The notes under the pieces: generated by a model
Seen by the model: the letters and a program-made list of their open reading frames with translations, nothing else
The model's database searches: none
What the model was told of the DNA's origin: nothing
Program-made: the position numbers and the translations under genes
Shown: positions 55,708 to 64,000 of the stretch, one piece after another
Position numbering within the stretch: position 1 is the stretch's first letter
Layout: every line of letters begins with the position of its first letter
Source of the DNA: Halorubrum sp. BOL3-1
GTDB lineage: Archaea > Halobacteriota > Halobacteria > Halobacteriales > Haloferacaceae
Assembly (NCBI RefSeq): GCF_004114375.1
Contig: NZ_CP034692.1
Location: 1,612,001-1,676,000, forward strand
DNA length: 64,000 bases
Direction: 5' to 3'

Positions 55708-55945
55708 ATCAGCGAAGCCCAGAAGCGTTTTCAGGTCGTTCCAGCACTTCTTCCGGCGACTCATTACAATTTGGGGTACGCCCCATGGGTGAAGTAGAGC
55801 GACTCGGGGTGACACGGGATGTCTCGTGTTCCCGGACGCGGGTCGCGTGCGGTAACAGAGGTATACCAACCATACAACGACGTAAATTCATGATCGGGGT
55901 CGGATCGCTCGCTGCCGGCGGGGCAGCTGCAATGGGAACCGGTGC
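55708..55945 (+). repeat. Duplicated 5' region, copy 1
   Basis: From ATCAGCGAA at 55708 the sequence runs closely parallel to 57252-57489, through a conserved CATTACAATTTGGGGTACG block, a hairpin CACGGGA-TG-TCTCGTG near 55813, and the signal-peptide codons. The offset is 1544-1545 bases. It ends within the signal-peptide coding region. Confidence 0.85.
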
Positions 55946-56582
55946 GACTGGAAGCTTTACTGCTAACGATCGACAGCTGTCTGTTGATGTGGTTTCAGAG
56001 GACAGTGGTGTTGTCGCCTTCAAAAACACCAGTCCGGGTAATCTCGTCAATAGTCAGGGCGGAGAATTGGAGATCGATTTCGCACAATTCGGTGGTGAAG
56101 ACGGATCTCAGGGGGTACCTATTGGTAGTGAGATCCGAGTCGGAAACTACCACTCGAATATCCAGCCCGGTGAATCTGGACTGAGCGAAGATCCGGAGGA
56201 TGCGGCATTCCAAATTCAGAATCAGTGGGCAGGTACGGACGCTGACCTCACCCTTACGTTCACGCCGAGTGAGGAGTTCTCTGTCGACCGTACGGATAAT
56301 GATAATCCAGGCTCTCAGCTAATCTTCGAATTCGAGCCAATTGTTTCAGATGACGATGGTGAGAATGGTGGTGCGCTTGTCGTTGACGATCTCACAGCTT
56401 ACTCTTCAGGAGATGGATATTCTCAAGCAAGTGCTACAACTGCGGACAAATCTTTCCGACCCGCGATGGAGCCTGGTGAGGCGTACGGTGTTAACGTAAT
56501 CGTTGATACCGACTCTCCTGCGTCAAGTACGGATGACAACTTGTCGGGAACTCTCTCCGTCTCTGTGAATCCGGTTGAGTAG
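55890..56582 (+). CDS. TasA/DUF1102-like secreted protein 2, start codon uncertain
   Basis: This gives 230 residues from the ATG at 55890 (MIGVGSLAAGG). The signal region GGAAAMGTGATGSFTAND is of the SipW type. In the paralogue at 57417 translation starts with MQRRKF; the equivalent codon here is ATA at 55872 (ATA-CAA-CGA-CGT), so the family start is lost. Alternatives are the ATG at 55890, which drops the basic residues, the in-frame ATG at 55785 within the duplicated leader, or initiation at ATA. The remainder of the protein is intact. Confidence 0.7.
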   Translation: MIGVGSLAAGGAAAMGTGATGSFTANDRQLSVDVVSEDSGVVAFKNTSPGNLVNSQGGELEIDFAQFGGEDGSQGVPIGSEIRVGNYHSNIQPGESGLSEDPEDAAFQIQNQWAGTDADLTLTFTPSEEFSVDRTDNDNPGSQLIFEFEPIVSDDDGENGGALVVDDLTAYSSGDGYSQASATTADKSFRPAMEPGEAYGVNVIVDTDSPASSTDDNLSGTLSVSVNPVE

Positions 56583-56741
56583 GACGATAACCACTGCCCA
56601 GGGTCTTTTTTGAAGCGCGGCTCTCACCGTTTTGAGGCATATCAGTGGGTCTCGTGAGATATTAGACTATACACCGTAGTATCGCCTCCAAGATTCTCAA
56701 ACACCGGATCGACGAATAATCGAAACTATCACGTCCAACCG
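56583..56741. other. Intergenic, nothing recognised
   Basis: These 159 bases between the second TasA-like gene and the decayed CopG gene show no promoter, ORF or repeat that I can support. Confidence 0.35.
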
Positions 56742-56984
56742 TCACTCGTCGTCATCGATCAGATCAACGAACTCCTGACGGGAGACAGCACCGTGTTCGC
56801 CCTTCCGCATCGCGTACTCCTCGGCGACGATGCTCGTGGGCATGTCACGTGACGCACCGGGGTGATCGGTCGCGTCGCAGATCGCGTGTCAAAGGAACTC
56901 GCTCCGAGAGGTGTAGCCCTCCTCGTTCCAGACTGCGTCGATCTTTGCCAACTACCGTTCGGTGACGCGGATGTTGATCGTCGA
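56742..56984 (-). pseudogene. Decayed CopG/ribbon-helix-helix antitoxin
   Basis: One minus-strand frame of 81 codons reads STINIRVTER, stop, LAKIDAVWNEEGYTSRSEFL, stop, HAICDATDHPGASRD and ends VSRQEFVDLIDDDE. This is the ordinary haloarchaeal CopG-type layout with two in-frame stops (TAG, TGA) and no start codon. Its 5' end overlaps the antisense PIN remnant by 14 bases, marking a fusion junction. Confidence 0.75.
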
Positions 56985-57246
56985 CGTCTCTGTCGACGAC
57001 TCCCCGGTCGCAGTGCGGCTGGAACGTCACGACGGGCTAGGCGACGCCGATGTCGCGGTACTCGTGTGCGCCGACGCTCGCGACGCCGTCGCGGTCATGG
57101 ACGAGGCCGTCGGCCGGTCGGCGGCCGAGGTCGAGAGAATCGAAACGCGTGGGACCGCCTACGTTGTCCTCGCGGCGGTGAAACGCGGCGACCCGTCTCC
57201 GAGAGACAGCCGCGAGACGATAATGGATGCTGAAGGTGGTTCCTGA
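56971..57246 (+). pseudogene. Truncated PIN-domain toxin, 3' half
   Basis: The frame MLIVDVSVDDSPVAVRLERH, then DGLGDADVAVLVCADARDAV and GTAYVVLAAVKRGD matches the second half of the PIN pseudogene at 59115-59630 (VapC/DUF3368-like). The N-terminal half with the first catalytic aspartate is missing, and the 3' end is also shortened (ETIMDAEGGS). It retains the acidic DADVAV site. Confidence 0.75.
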
Positions 57247-57251
57247 AGCCG

Positions 57252-57489
57252 ATCAGCGAATACCCGAAGTGGTTTCAGGTCGTTCCAGCACTTCTTCCAG
57301 TGACTCATAACAATGTGGGGTACGTCCCATAGGTGAAGTAGAGCGACCCGGGGTGACGCGGGATGTCCCGTGTCCCCGAAGGCGGGTCGCGTGCGGACAA
57401 CAGAGGTAGATCAACAATGCAACGGCGCAAATTCGTGGTCGGACTTGGATCGCTCGCTGCCGGTGGGGCAGCTGCGACTGGCACTGGGG
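57252..57489 (+). repeat. Duplicated 5' region, copy 2
   Basis: This parallels 55708-55945, including the CATAACAATGTGGGGTACG block near 57306 and a better-paired hairpin (GCGGGA-TG-TCCCGT) near 57357. The conserved leader of about 100 bases before the start codon suggests shared promoter and 5' RNA control of the two genes. Confidence 0.85.
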
Positions 57490-58151
57490 CGTTTACCAGT
57501 GTAGAGGCAGAACGCAGGACGAAGGTGAATATTGTCGGTGACAAGTCAGCTTATCTTGGCTTTGAGCCGGGCGATACAGCCGGGGTTAGCCCCTACGTCG
57601 ACATTAAGAACGGCGAGCTCGTTATCAAATTGGACGCTAACGGAGAGGGGAGTGGTGTGAATACGAACGCAGTGACTGAGATCGGGGACACTGACGAACC
57701 TGAAACGGAATACGCTTTCAAAATCACTAATCAGGGAACCCAACCCGTCAGTATTTTTACAAATTACGAATTCAACGATGGAAGTTGGATAAACTATCAG
57801 GGCTACAACGCCAACGACCAGTCGTTCATAGAGTTGGAGGTGTTCGGCGAAGCTGGGCCGAGTGGAAGCCCGATAACAGCCGGGGGAGCACAGTCAAACC
57901 GTTCTCCGGAGTTCCCCTCTCAAACCGGTAGTGGTGGTAATGCAACCAATGCCTGGGAGTCAAAGGGTGGGCCTTGGATCACAGAGGAGACACAAATATA
58001 CGGGGGGAACAGATTCTACGAACTTCCTGTCGGAGAGAGTTGGTACTTCGTTATCAGAGTAGATACAACCGGGGAAGACGCAAAAAAGAGTGACAATCTA
58101 TCTGGAAGTCTCAAGATCAGGGCTGACGACGCAGACGATAACCAAAAGTAA
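57417..58151 (+). CDS. TasA/DUF1102-like secreted protein 3
   Basis: This 244-residue protein starts MQRRKFVVGLGSLAAGG. The signal ends in TGTGAFTSVEAERRT, the typical DUF1102/SipW-type site, followed by a beta-rich domain with NIVGDKSAYLGFEPGDTA and EYAFKITNQGTQPVSIF. The first arginine pair might also allow Tat export. It is the intact sister of gene 2 and shares its leader. Small secreted, acidic and without cysteines; a fibre or matrix subunit is the favoured idea. Confidence 0.78.
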   Translation: MQRRKFVVGLGSLAAGGAAATGTGAFTSVEAERRTKVNIVGDKSAYLGFEPGDTAGVSPYVDIKNGELVIKLDANGEGSGVNTNAVTEIGDTDEPETEYAFKITNQGTQPVSIFTNYEFNDGSWINYQGYNANDQSFIELEVFGEAGPSGSPITAGGAQSNRSPEFPSQTGSGGNATNAWESKGGPWITEETQIYGGNRFYELPVGESWYFVIRVDTTGEDAKKSDNLSGSLKIRADDADDNQK

Positions 58152-58506
58152 TATATTTTCGAACATTAATTTATCAGAGCCACTAGGCGAGTTGATAGTG
58201 GCGCAACGATCTGTCAAGACCGTCGCCAGCGTTAGTCGTGGGTGTGATTCAGTTATCATAGTAGCTATTTATAAAAAAGAGTAAAAATAAGTAGAAACTG
58301 ATTACAAGTTTATCTATCTGATCCGACTTGCGGTCAGCGACGAGATCGCAGTCTGAATTTTAATAGCAACACAATATTTATATTTGCGCAGTGGCTAAAA
58401 TACACTCGACAATACAGCTTAGAGAACTCCATTGGAGACGTTGTGTCCGATGTGCTCTACAATCTGTTCAGATGCTCTTATTTGTCTCTCCTATACACTC
58501 TTATAC
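58152..58506. other. AT-rich noncoding region
   Basis: This 355-base stretch, far lower in GC than the rest, follows the third TasA-like gene. No supported ORF or RNA. Its right end (CTTATACATGG) looks like the former promoter of the decayed gene at 58507. Confidence 0.5.
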
Positions 58507-58659
58507 ATGGACGACCACTCTCACAGTCCGGAGCCGGAGAAGCATGTGACCTCGCCGATATAGGAGTTCGGTGGCTGCGAGGTCGGTATGGGTGCGGCCG
58601 TCACGCCCATTGGTCTAGCGATTGTATACGCACTACCGGTGGTCCCGCTCTCTAAGTAA
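58507..58659 (+). pseudogene. Decayed copy of the small membrane protein at 59709
   Basis: The frame reads MDDHSHSPEPEKHVTSPI, stop, EFGGCEVGMGAAVTP and ends at a TAA. It aligns along its whole length with the intact MDDHSHEPDPDKRVTAPMQE protein of 49 residues at 59709-59857. The glutamine after the conserved proline is now TAG. Confidence 0.85.
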
Positions 58660-58795
58660 CCCTGTCAGATCTCGTAGTCAGGTAATTCGAACTACTCAGC
58701 TAGCGGCTCAACAACAGTAGTTGAGCAATCGGGCGTCACCGTCGAATAGAGTGTAGTCTGAACTCACACCAGAATCCACACCGGTCGCCGAAACG

Positions 58796-58813
58796 CTTGT
58801 ATAGAATGTATAC
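58796..58813 (+). promoter_or_regulatory. Direct repeat TGTATA at antitoxin start
   Basis: TTGTATAGAATGTATACA overlaps or abuts the ATG at 58814. The two TGTATA units, or the GTATAC palindrome, could serve as promoter element and autoregulatory operator, as usual for antitoxin genes. Confidence 0.4.
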
Positions 58814-59116
58814 ATGACAAACAATATAGGCACCATCTCCGCCCGCGTCCCCGAGGACCTCGAAGCCGAGCTCGAGGCCTACCTCGACGAGGAGCGCCTC
58901 GACCGGAGCACGGCGGTCCGCAAGCCCCTCTCGGAGGGGCTCGAATCATGGTACAGGGAGCAGGCCCTCGAACGGTTCGCCAACGGTGAGCTCTCCCTGA
59001 CGAGGGCCGCCGACCTCGCGGATCTCTCTATCTGGGAGTTCGCCGATCTCGTCGAAGACACCGACGCCGCGTGGGTCTCCGGCGACCACCTCGAAGCCGA
59101 CCTCGACGAACTGTGA
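58814..59116 (+). CDS. VapB/UPF0175-like antitoxin
   Basis: This 100-residue protein has an N-terminal ribbon-helix-helix (ISARVPEDLEAELEAYL) and a second conserved segment ANGELSLTRAADLADLSIWE of the UPF0175 antitoxin family. Such proteins bind their own operator and neutralise a PIN toxin. The toxin gene follows immediately but is broken, so the antitoxin is now alone. No frameshift in this gene. Confidence 0.85.
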   Translation: MTNNIGTISARVPEDLEAELEAYLDEERLDRSTAVRKPLSEGLESWYREQALERFANGELSLTRAADLADLSIWEFADLVEDTDAAWVSGDHLEADLDEL

Positions 59117-59630
59117 GCTGGTCTTCGACGCAACGCCGCTGATCTACCTCGCGAAGGCGGACCGCCTCGGGGTGGTCGAGACGCTTGACGAACCGTGATT
59201 CGTTCCGGAGGCGGTGTGCCACGAAGTCGTCACCGAGGGGATCGAAGCCGGGTACGCCGACGCGCGCCGCGTCGAGAAGGCGGTCGAGGCCGACCGGTTC
59301 TCCGTCGTCGACGTCGCGACCGACGACTCCCCGGTGGCGGCTTGACTGGAACGTCACGACGGGCTGAGCGACGCCGACGTCGCGGTGCTCGCGTACGCCG
59401 ACGCCCGCAACGCCGTCACGGTGATGGACGAGGTCGCCGGTCGCTCCGCGGCCGAAGTCGAGGGAATCGAGACGCGCGGGACCGCCTACATCGTCCTCGC
59501 GGCGATGAAACGTGGCGACCTGTCTCCGGAAGCCGGCCGCGAGGCGATCGACACGATGGTCGACGCCGGCTGGTACGTCGCGCCCGACGTGTACGCGGCG
59601 ATCGTCCGAAAGCTGGAGTCGTTCGACTGA
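59115..59630 (+). pseudogene. PIN-domain toxin (VapC/DUF3368-like) with two in-frame stops
   Basis: One continuous frame reads ELVFDATPLIYLAKADRLGV, then stop (TGA at 59196-59198), FVPEAVCHEVVTEG and further to a second TGA at 59343-59345, then LERHDGLSDADVAVLAYADA to the end at 59630. The acidic residues of the PIN active site are otherwise all present. The start codon is missing too. The two stops within intact surrounding codons mean loss of toxin after recent inactivation. Confidence 0.85.
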
Positions 59631-59708
59631 CCGATAGTGAGGCGGACCTCACGACTCGCCGCCACCGTTCAGATACCATTTTGTATCCCCCGCCCGCAAT
59701 TCCGGACA

Positions 59709-59857
59709 TGGACGACCACTCCCACGAACCCGACCCGGACAAGCGCGTGACCGCCCCGATGCAGGAGTTCGGGAGCCGCGAGGTCGGCGTCGGCGCGGCC
59801 GTCACGCTCGTCGGCCTGCTGATCGCGTACGCGATCCCGTTTCTCGTCACCTTCTGA
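59709..59857 (+). CDS. Small single-span membrane protein
   Basis: This 49-residue protein (MDDHSHEPDPDKRVTAPMQE, then FGSREVGVGAAVTLVGL) has a histidine- and acid-rich start and one membrane helix near 28-48. It belongs to a recurrent tiny haloarchaeal membrane-protein family of unknown function. A TATA-like TTTTGTATC about 30 bases upstream supports the start. A decayed copy is at 58507-58659. Confidence 0.75.
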
Positions 59858-60218
59858 AAACACGTTTTCACTGTTACTCGCGGATTTCGCGACGGAGATC
59901 GGGAGTACAGCCGTTCGGCTCGATCAGTCCTCCGCGTCGTCGCTCGTCTCCAGTTCCGCGTCGGTAAGCGCCCGGGTGCTCCTCAATGTACTTGCTCCAC
60001 CGGAAGACCCACTCGTAGCGGAGCGGTCGCTCGGGACCGTCGGCGGCTCGGGTCGACCCGCATTCGGGCGTTTGTGAGTCGTTCGTCGCGGTCCTCGACG
60101 TCGAGTCGTTCGACCGCCGAGCGAGAGCCCATACACGACCTGGAGTTCGAGCGGACCGAGGATGATCGGGGTCTACGTCTTCCTCAGCAACGACGCCGCT
60201 CGACCGCGTCGCGACCGC
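59858..60218. other. Intergenic region with gene remnant
   Basis: The 361 bases between the small membrane gene and purL hold only the frameshifted remnant at 59924-60136 and the sequence around it. No other ORF or RNA is supported. Confidence 0.5.
59924..60136 (-). pseudogene. Frameshifted remnant of a small haloarchaeal protein
   Basis: Three minus-strand frames in succession look protein-like: MGSRSAVERLDVEDRDERLT and NARMRVDPSR, then ERPLRYEWVFRWSKYIEEHP, then TDAELETSDDAED to a stop. Joining them needs two frame changes. I take this as one small gene (about 70 residues) with two frameshifts; the family is unknown. Confidence 0.5.
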
Positions 60219-62504
60219 TCAGGCCAACTCTCGCTCGATGACCGCGCGGTGCTCGCGGATCGCGTCGGCCGAGAGCGCGACCGACTCGTCGTCGACCGCG
60301 AGCGAGAGCGTCCCGTCGGTGGTCACGTCACCGATCCGGAAGACGGGGAGATCGCCCGTCACGGCCGCGACCGCCTCGGGGTCGGTCGTCTGGATCAGGA
60401 GCCGTCCGGGCGTTTCGTCGAAGGCCGCGACCCGGTCCGGCAGCGTGGCGTCGACGCCCGCCTCGTCGGTCACCAGCTCGGCGAGCGCGACCGCCAGTCC
60501 GCCCTCGCTCACGTCGTGGGCCGCAAGCGTCGACTCGTGGCGGGCGGACGCCGAGAGCGACGCGACGAGGCCGCCGAGGTCGTCCGCGGCGCCGGACTCG
60601 TCGGGCAGCGTCGGGAACCGGTCGCTCCCGCCGGCGTGCGCGAGGTACTCGGAGCCGCCGAGCGCGTCGCCGCCCGCCCCGACGAGCAGCAGTTCGGAGT
60701 CGGCCGCCCGGTCGGCGTCGAACGCGGCCGGCGGGACCGAATAGCCGCGTGTCGTGCCCAGCACCGCGAGCGTCGGCGTCGGCGGGATCGGTCCCTCGAC
60801 GCTGTCGTTGTACAGCGAGACGTTGCCGCCGACGACGGGCGCGTCGAGCGCCGAGCAGGTGTCAGCGAGGCCGTCGACGATCCCCTCGAACGCGCCGTAC
60901 ACGTTCGGGTTCTCCGGGTTGCCGCCATTGAGGCAGTCGACCGCGGCGAGCGGGACCGCACCGGTCGCGGCGAGGTTCGTCGCGTTTTCGAGGGCGACCG
61001 CGCGGGCCCCCTCGTACGGCGCGACGGTGGTCCACTTCGGGTTCGCGCCGGAGGCGAGCGCGAGACCGACACCGTCGGCGGCGTCGTCGTCGGAGAGATC
61101 GACGGCGGGGTCCTCGTCGGGCTCCGTCTCCCGCATCGCGAGCAGCGCCGCGTCGTCGCCGGGTTTCACCGCGGTGCGCGTGCCGACCTCGTGGTCGTAC
61201 TGGCGGTACACCCAGCGCTTGCTCGCGGTCGACGGCGCCGAGAGGACGGCCGCGACCGCCTCGTCGAGCGGCGGCTCGTCGGTCGGTAGGTCGCGGTCGG
61301 GCGGGGTCGGGGCCTCGCTCGCGAGGTCGTTCATCGGCGCGCCGTCCGCGAGGAACTCGGCGGGCGCGTCGACGACGACCTCGCGTTCGGCGTCGCCGTC
61401 CGTCTCCTCGCTCTCGTCGTCCCCGCCGGCGAACTCGCAGACGTAGTTGCCGTCCGTCACTTCACCGATGACCGAGCAGCCGAGGTCGAACCGCTCCGCG
61501 AGCGCCGCGACGCGGTCGACGTTCTCGGGGGCGACCTCGTAGCACATCCGCTCCTGGCTCTCGCCCAGCAGGATCTCGGTCGGGTTCATCTCCGGCTCGC
61601 GCTGGTGGACAGAGTCGAGGTCGATCCGCGCGCCGAGACCGCCCTTCGCGACGAGCTCGGAGGAGGCGCCGCCCAGCCCGGCCGCGCCGAGGTCTCGCGC
61701 GGACAGGACCAGGTCCTCGTCGACGAGGGCCTCGTTACACTCGATCAGCCGCTTTTCGGCGTAGGGGTCCCCGACCTGCACCGCGGGGCGGTCCTCGGTC
61801 TCGGCGTCCTCCGCGAGGTCCTCGCTCGCGAAGGAGGCGCCGCCAAGCCCGTCGCGGCCGGTGCCGTTGCCGACGAGGACCAGTTTGTTGCCCGGCTCCT
61901 TCGCGGTGGCCGTGACCAGCCGGTCAGCGTCCGTGACGCCGACGCAGGCGACGTTGACGAGGGGGTTACCCTCGTAGCCGCCGTGGAACGCGACGCTGCC
62001 GCCGACCGTGGGGACGCCGATACAGTTGCCGTAGTGGGAGATACCCTCGACGACGCCCTCGAAGAGGTACCGCGAGCGCTCGCGGTCGAAGCCGCCGAAG
62101 TACAGCGAGTCGAGGAGACCGATCGGGTACGCACCCATGCTCATCGTGTCGCGGACGATGCCACCGACACCCGTCGCGGCGCCGTCGAACGGGTCGACAA
62201 AGGAGGGGTGGTTGTGGCTCTCGACGCCGAAGGTGACGTAGGTGTCGCCGTAGTCGTCGGGGTCGCGCTCGGCCGCGGGCGCGTCCGCGGCGTCGGGGTC
62301 GGGGAGCGCGAGGACCGCCGCGTCGTCGCCAGGACCGACGACGACCTGGTCGCCCTCGCTGTCGAACGCCGACAGCAGGGGCCGCGAGGAGCGGTACGCG
62401 CAGTGTTCGCTCCAGAGGTTCTCGAACAGCGCGGCCTCGGCCGGCGTCGGCTCCCGACCGAGCTCCGCGACGACGAGCTCGTGGTCCGGGTCGGACAGAC
62501 TCAT
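60219..62504 (-). CDS. purL: Phosphoribosylformylglycinamidine synthase II
   Basis: This 761-residue enzyme catalyses the ATP-dependent amidation of FGAR in purine synthesis with PurS and PurQ. Marks are [17 protein letters not shown] near 27-43, [22 protein letters not shown] near 92-112 in part, the DSLYFGG region, [11 protein letters not shown], and in the second half [10 protein letters not shown] and [15 protein letters not shown]. The length is slightly above the usual 720 because of acidic insertions. The partner genes are not in the window. Confidence 0.96.
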   Translation of the reverse strand: MSLSDPDHELVVAELGREPTPAEAALFENLWSEHCAYRSSRPLLSAFDSEGDQVVVGPGDDAAVLALPDPDAADAPAAERDPDDYGDTYVTFGVESHNHPSFVDPFDGAATGVGGIVRDTMSMGAYPIGLLDSLYFGGFDRERSRYLFEGVVEGISHYGNCIGVPTVGGSVAFHGGYEGNPLVNVACVGVTDADRLVTATAKEPGNKLVLVGNGTGRDGLGGASFASEDLAEDAETEDRPAVQVGDPYAEKRLIECNEALVDEDLVLSARDLGAAGLGGASSELVAKGGLGARIDLDSVHQREPEMNPTEILLGESQERMCYEVAPENVDRVAALAERFDLGCSVIGEVTDGNYVCEFAGGDDESEETDGDAEREVVVDAPAEFLADGAPMNDLASEAPTPPDRDLPTDEPPLDEAVAAVLSAPSTASKRWVYRQYDHEVGTRTAVKPGDDAALLAMRETEPDEDPAVDLSDDDAADGVGLALASGANPKWTTVAPYEGARAVALENATNLAATGAVPLAAVDCLNGGNPENPNVYGAFEGIVDGLADTCSALDAPVVGGNVSLYNDSVEGPIPPTPTLAVLGTTRGYSVPPAAFDADRAADSELLLVGAGGDALGGSEYLAHAGGSDRFPTLPDESGAADDLGGLVASLSASARHESTLAAHDVSEGGLAVALAELVTDEAGVDATLPDRVAAFDETPGRLLIQTTDPEAVAAVTGDLPVFRIGDVTTDGTLSLAVDDESVALSADAIREHRAVIERELA

Positions 62505-62932
62505 TCACTTACGTGGTCACCGAGCCGGTCCTAATGCTTTTCTATACGCATGTTCGTGGTGATCAAGCCGACCACGACGCCGCACAGATTGCGGCGCTAT
62601 GCGGTGGCGCGCGCCTGCGAGCGCCCATCGGGTGCGAAGAGCGCGTGCGAGGGACGCGGTGAGCGCTCGGAGAGCGCGAACCGCGAGGCTGGGGAGGCGT
62701 GAGGCTGTGCGGTGCGGCTGCGGTGCGGGGCGGGACTCGAAGGGGCAGCCGCGAGGCGGGCAGAGGCGACGCGAGCACCGCAGGGAGTGAACGAAGTGAA
62801 CGACCGAGGAGCGCGGCGAGCGTCTGCCCGCCTCGCGGCTGGGGCTTCGGTGGTCGTGTCCTCGGCAGCAACTACGTCGTAGCGAGCGGCTGGGGCTTCG
62901 GTGGTCTTCACCGCGAACTCGCTGACAGCTAT
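62505..62932. other. Intergenic region with dispersed repeat
   Basis: The 428 bases between purL and the next gene contain copy B of the dispersed repeat and the purL promoter near 62530-62550 (TTTTCTATACG). No gene seen. Confidence 0.5.
62599..62926 (+). repeat. Dispersed intergenic repeat, copy B
   Basis: Shares with 27881-28134 the opening ATGCGGTGGCGCGC, the central GGGGAGGCGTGAGG and GTGCGGGGCGGGA blocks and the terminal GCGGCTGGGG through TCGCTGAC block. Here the terminal block occurs twice (near 62836 and 62887). Variable sequence separates the conserved blocks. Confidence 0.7.
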
Positions 62933-63310
62933 TTATACCACGACGAGCGACGCGCCGTAGATCGCCGCCGCGCCGACCACGCCGATGCCCACGGCCTTGG
63001 CGTTGAGCTTGACCGCCTTCTTGCGGTCGGCGGCGAGCGCTTCCGCGTTCTGGATCTCGCTCGTGCCCTCACCGACATCGAAGACGCCCATGCCGGCGAA
63101 GCCGATACAGAAGCGCTCGCGGTACTGTAACCCGCCCATCGCGGCCCCGTACAGGGGGAACACCGAGAGGACGAGCGACCACCGCGGCCACGCGAGCGCG
63201 ACGACCGCCGCGACGGAGACCGCGGCGAGCGCGAGCGACCCGACGCCGAGGAGGAGCCGCCGCCGCTGTTGGGTCGGTCCGATGTTACAGACGCCCGGTT
63301 GGTACTCCAT
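62933..63310 (-). CDS. Uncharacterised small membrane protein
   Basis: This 125-residue protein starts at the ATG 63308-63310 (MEYQPGVCNIGPTQQRRRLL). It has two central hydrophobic segments (about 20-60), a YRERFCIGFAGMGVFDVG loop, and a third hydrophobic segment near 104-124. The motif PGVCNIG near the start and the cysteines are characteristic of a haloarchaeal family known to me only as conserved hypothetical. An in-frame ATG 12 codons upstream is less likely. Confidence 0.75.
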   Translation of the reverse strand: MEYQPGVCNIGPTQQRRRLLLGVGSLALAAVSVAAVVALAWPRWSLVLSVFPLYGAAMGGLQYRERFCIGFAGMGVFDVGEGTSEIQNAEALAADRKKAVKLNAKAVGIGVVGAAAIYGASLVVV

Positions 63311-63422
63311 GTCATCGACACGGGCGCCAGCGGCAAAAGTACGCACGGATCGCGGCGGACGATCGGGGGCCCGTGACGACCCTTTTATTACGATATGCGA
63401 ATACGTTGACGCGAGGCGACAG

Positions 63423-64000
63423 ATGACAGGGACCGACCGCCGAGACGAGGAACTGCGGCGGTACGAGGCGATCCTCGACTCGATCGACGACGCCGTCTAC
63501 GCCGTCCGTCCGGACGGCACCATCGCGTACGTCAACGACCGGTACGCCGAGATGAAGGGGGCGAGCCGTGAGGAGCTGCTCGGAACGCGGCTGTACGACT
63601 GGGTGACCGACGAGGCCGCAGAGAAGACCCGCCAGGTCAGACAGGAGATGGCGGCCGGAGAGCGGGACGACGGAGTCGTCGAGTACGAGTTCCTCACCGC
63701 GGACGGCGAGCGGTTCCCCGTGGAGATGCGGTTCAGTCTCGTCGGGAAGGCCGGCGACGAGACCGAGCCCGACGGGGAGCCGTTCGAGGAGTTCGACCGC
63801 GTGGGCGTCATCCGCGACGTCAGCGAGCGGAAGCGGCGCGAGGAGGCGCTCAGAGAGAAGAACGAGCGGTTAGCGGAGTTCGCGAGCATCGTTTCGCACG
63901 ACCTCCGAAACCCACTCAACGTCGCGGAAGGGCGGCTCGGTCTCGCCCGCGAGGAGTGCGACTCCGAACACCTCGATCACGTCGAACGGGCCCACGAGCG
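63423..64000 (+). CDS. PAS-domain sensor histidine kinase (C-terminus off window)
   Basis: Visible are 192 residues. A PAS domain (about 12-130; DAVYAVRPDGTIAYVNDRYA, GVIRDVSERK) is followed by a linker helix and the histidine phosphorylation site FASIVSHDLRNPL near 160-172. The HATPase domain lies beyond the right edge. Such soluble kinases are abundant in haloarchaea; the signal is not evident. A TATA-like TTTTATTACG at 63382-63391 precedes the ATG at 63423. Confidence 0.9.
   Translation, partial: MTGTDRRDEELRRYEAILDSIDDAVYAVRPDGTIAYVNDRYAEMKGASREELLGTRLYDWVTDEAAEKTRQVRQEMAAGERDDGVVEYEFLTADGERFPVEMRFSLVGKAGDETEPDGEPFEEFDRVGVIRDVSERKRREEALREKNERLAEFASIVSHDLRNPLNVAEGRLGLAREECDSEHLDHVERAHE

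Noticed and set aside
62599-62790. Plus- and minus-strand frames in the repeat at 62.6 kb
   Set aside because: Arginine-, alanine- and proline-rich translations with no halophilic acidity, in a sequence that is conserved in non-coding blocks.

Overview
The window is haloarchaeal chromosomal DNA, most likely from a Halorubrum species. The evidence is high GC coding sequence, strongly acidic proteins, leaderless TATA-type archaeal promoters, a twin-arginine lipoprotein, an intron-containing tRNA-Gln, and a GH42 beta-galactosidase that resembles the Halorubrum lacusprofundi enzyme from memory. No database search was run.

1-12.8 kb is a galactoside-utilisation locus. It holds a divergent IclR regulator (cut by the left edge), a binding-protein-dependent sugar ABC importer (lipoprotein, two permeases, ATPase), D-galactonate dehydratase, a short-chain dehydrogenase, GH42 beta-galactosidase, GH36 alpha-galactosidase and a 2-keto-3-deoxy sugar kinase. 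Together they read as import of galactosides, hydrolysis to galactose, oxidation to galactonate, dehydration and phosphorylation (De Ley-Doudoroff route). 12.8-28.3 kb is housekeeping: lipoate ligase family, endonuclease IV, a methyltransferase, a Mut7-C RNase-like protein, PolX, DUF2237, an MFS transporter, SRP54, a pantoate kinase broken by one base in a homopolymer, and an overlapping pair made of a FlaD/E-domain protein and an MreB/salactin-like actin homologue.

28.9-46.1 kb looks like an integrated element or a hot spot of integration next to tRNA-Gln. It has tRNA-3'-end-like repeats at the left, a tyrosine integrase with an unusual active-site substitution, an XPD-like Fe-S helicase, a zinc-finger protein, an EVE-like protein, a Prim-Pol-type protein, a small regulator flanked by two inverted copies of one composite promoter motif, and an in-frame chimera of MutL and a YgjP/DUF45 metallopeptidase. 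A 2612-residue secreted PKD/beta-propeller protein and a decayed duplicate of a gene from the left flank complete the region up to the tRNA.

46.1-48.1 kb holds a TRASH-domain Lrp regulator divergent from a CopZ-like copper chaperone, and an epimerase. 48.1-58.2 kb is a surface or secretion island: a DUF5305 membrane protein, an S26 signal peptidase of the archaeal type, a rhomboid protease, a DUF1102/CARDB membrane-anchored protein, a DUF7344-type regulator and three small secreted proteins with SipW/TasA-like signal regions, two of them products of a duplication that includes the 5' region. 56.7-60.1 kb is littered with decayed genes (CopG, two PIN toxins, a small membrane protein) beside an intact antitoxin. 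60.2-64 kb returns to housekeeping: purL, a dispersed intergenic repeat that also occurs at 27.9 kb, a membrane protein, and a PAS histidine kinase cut by the right edge.
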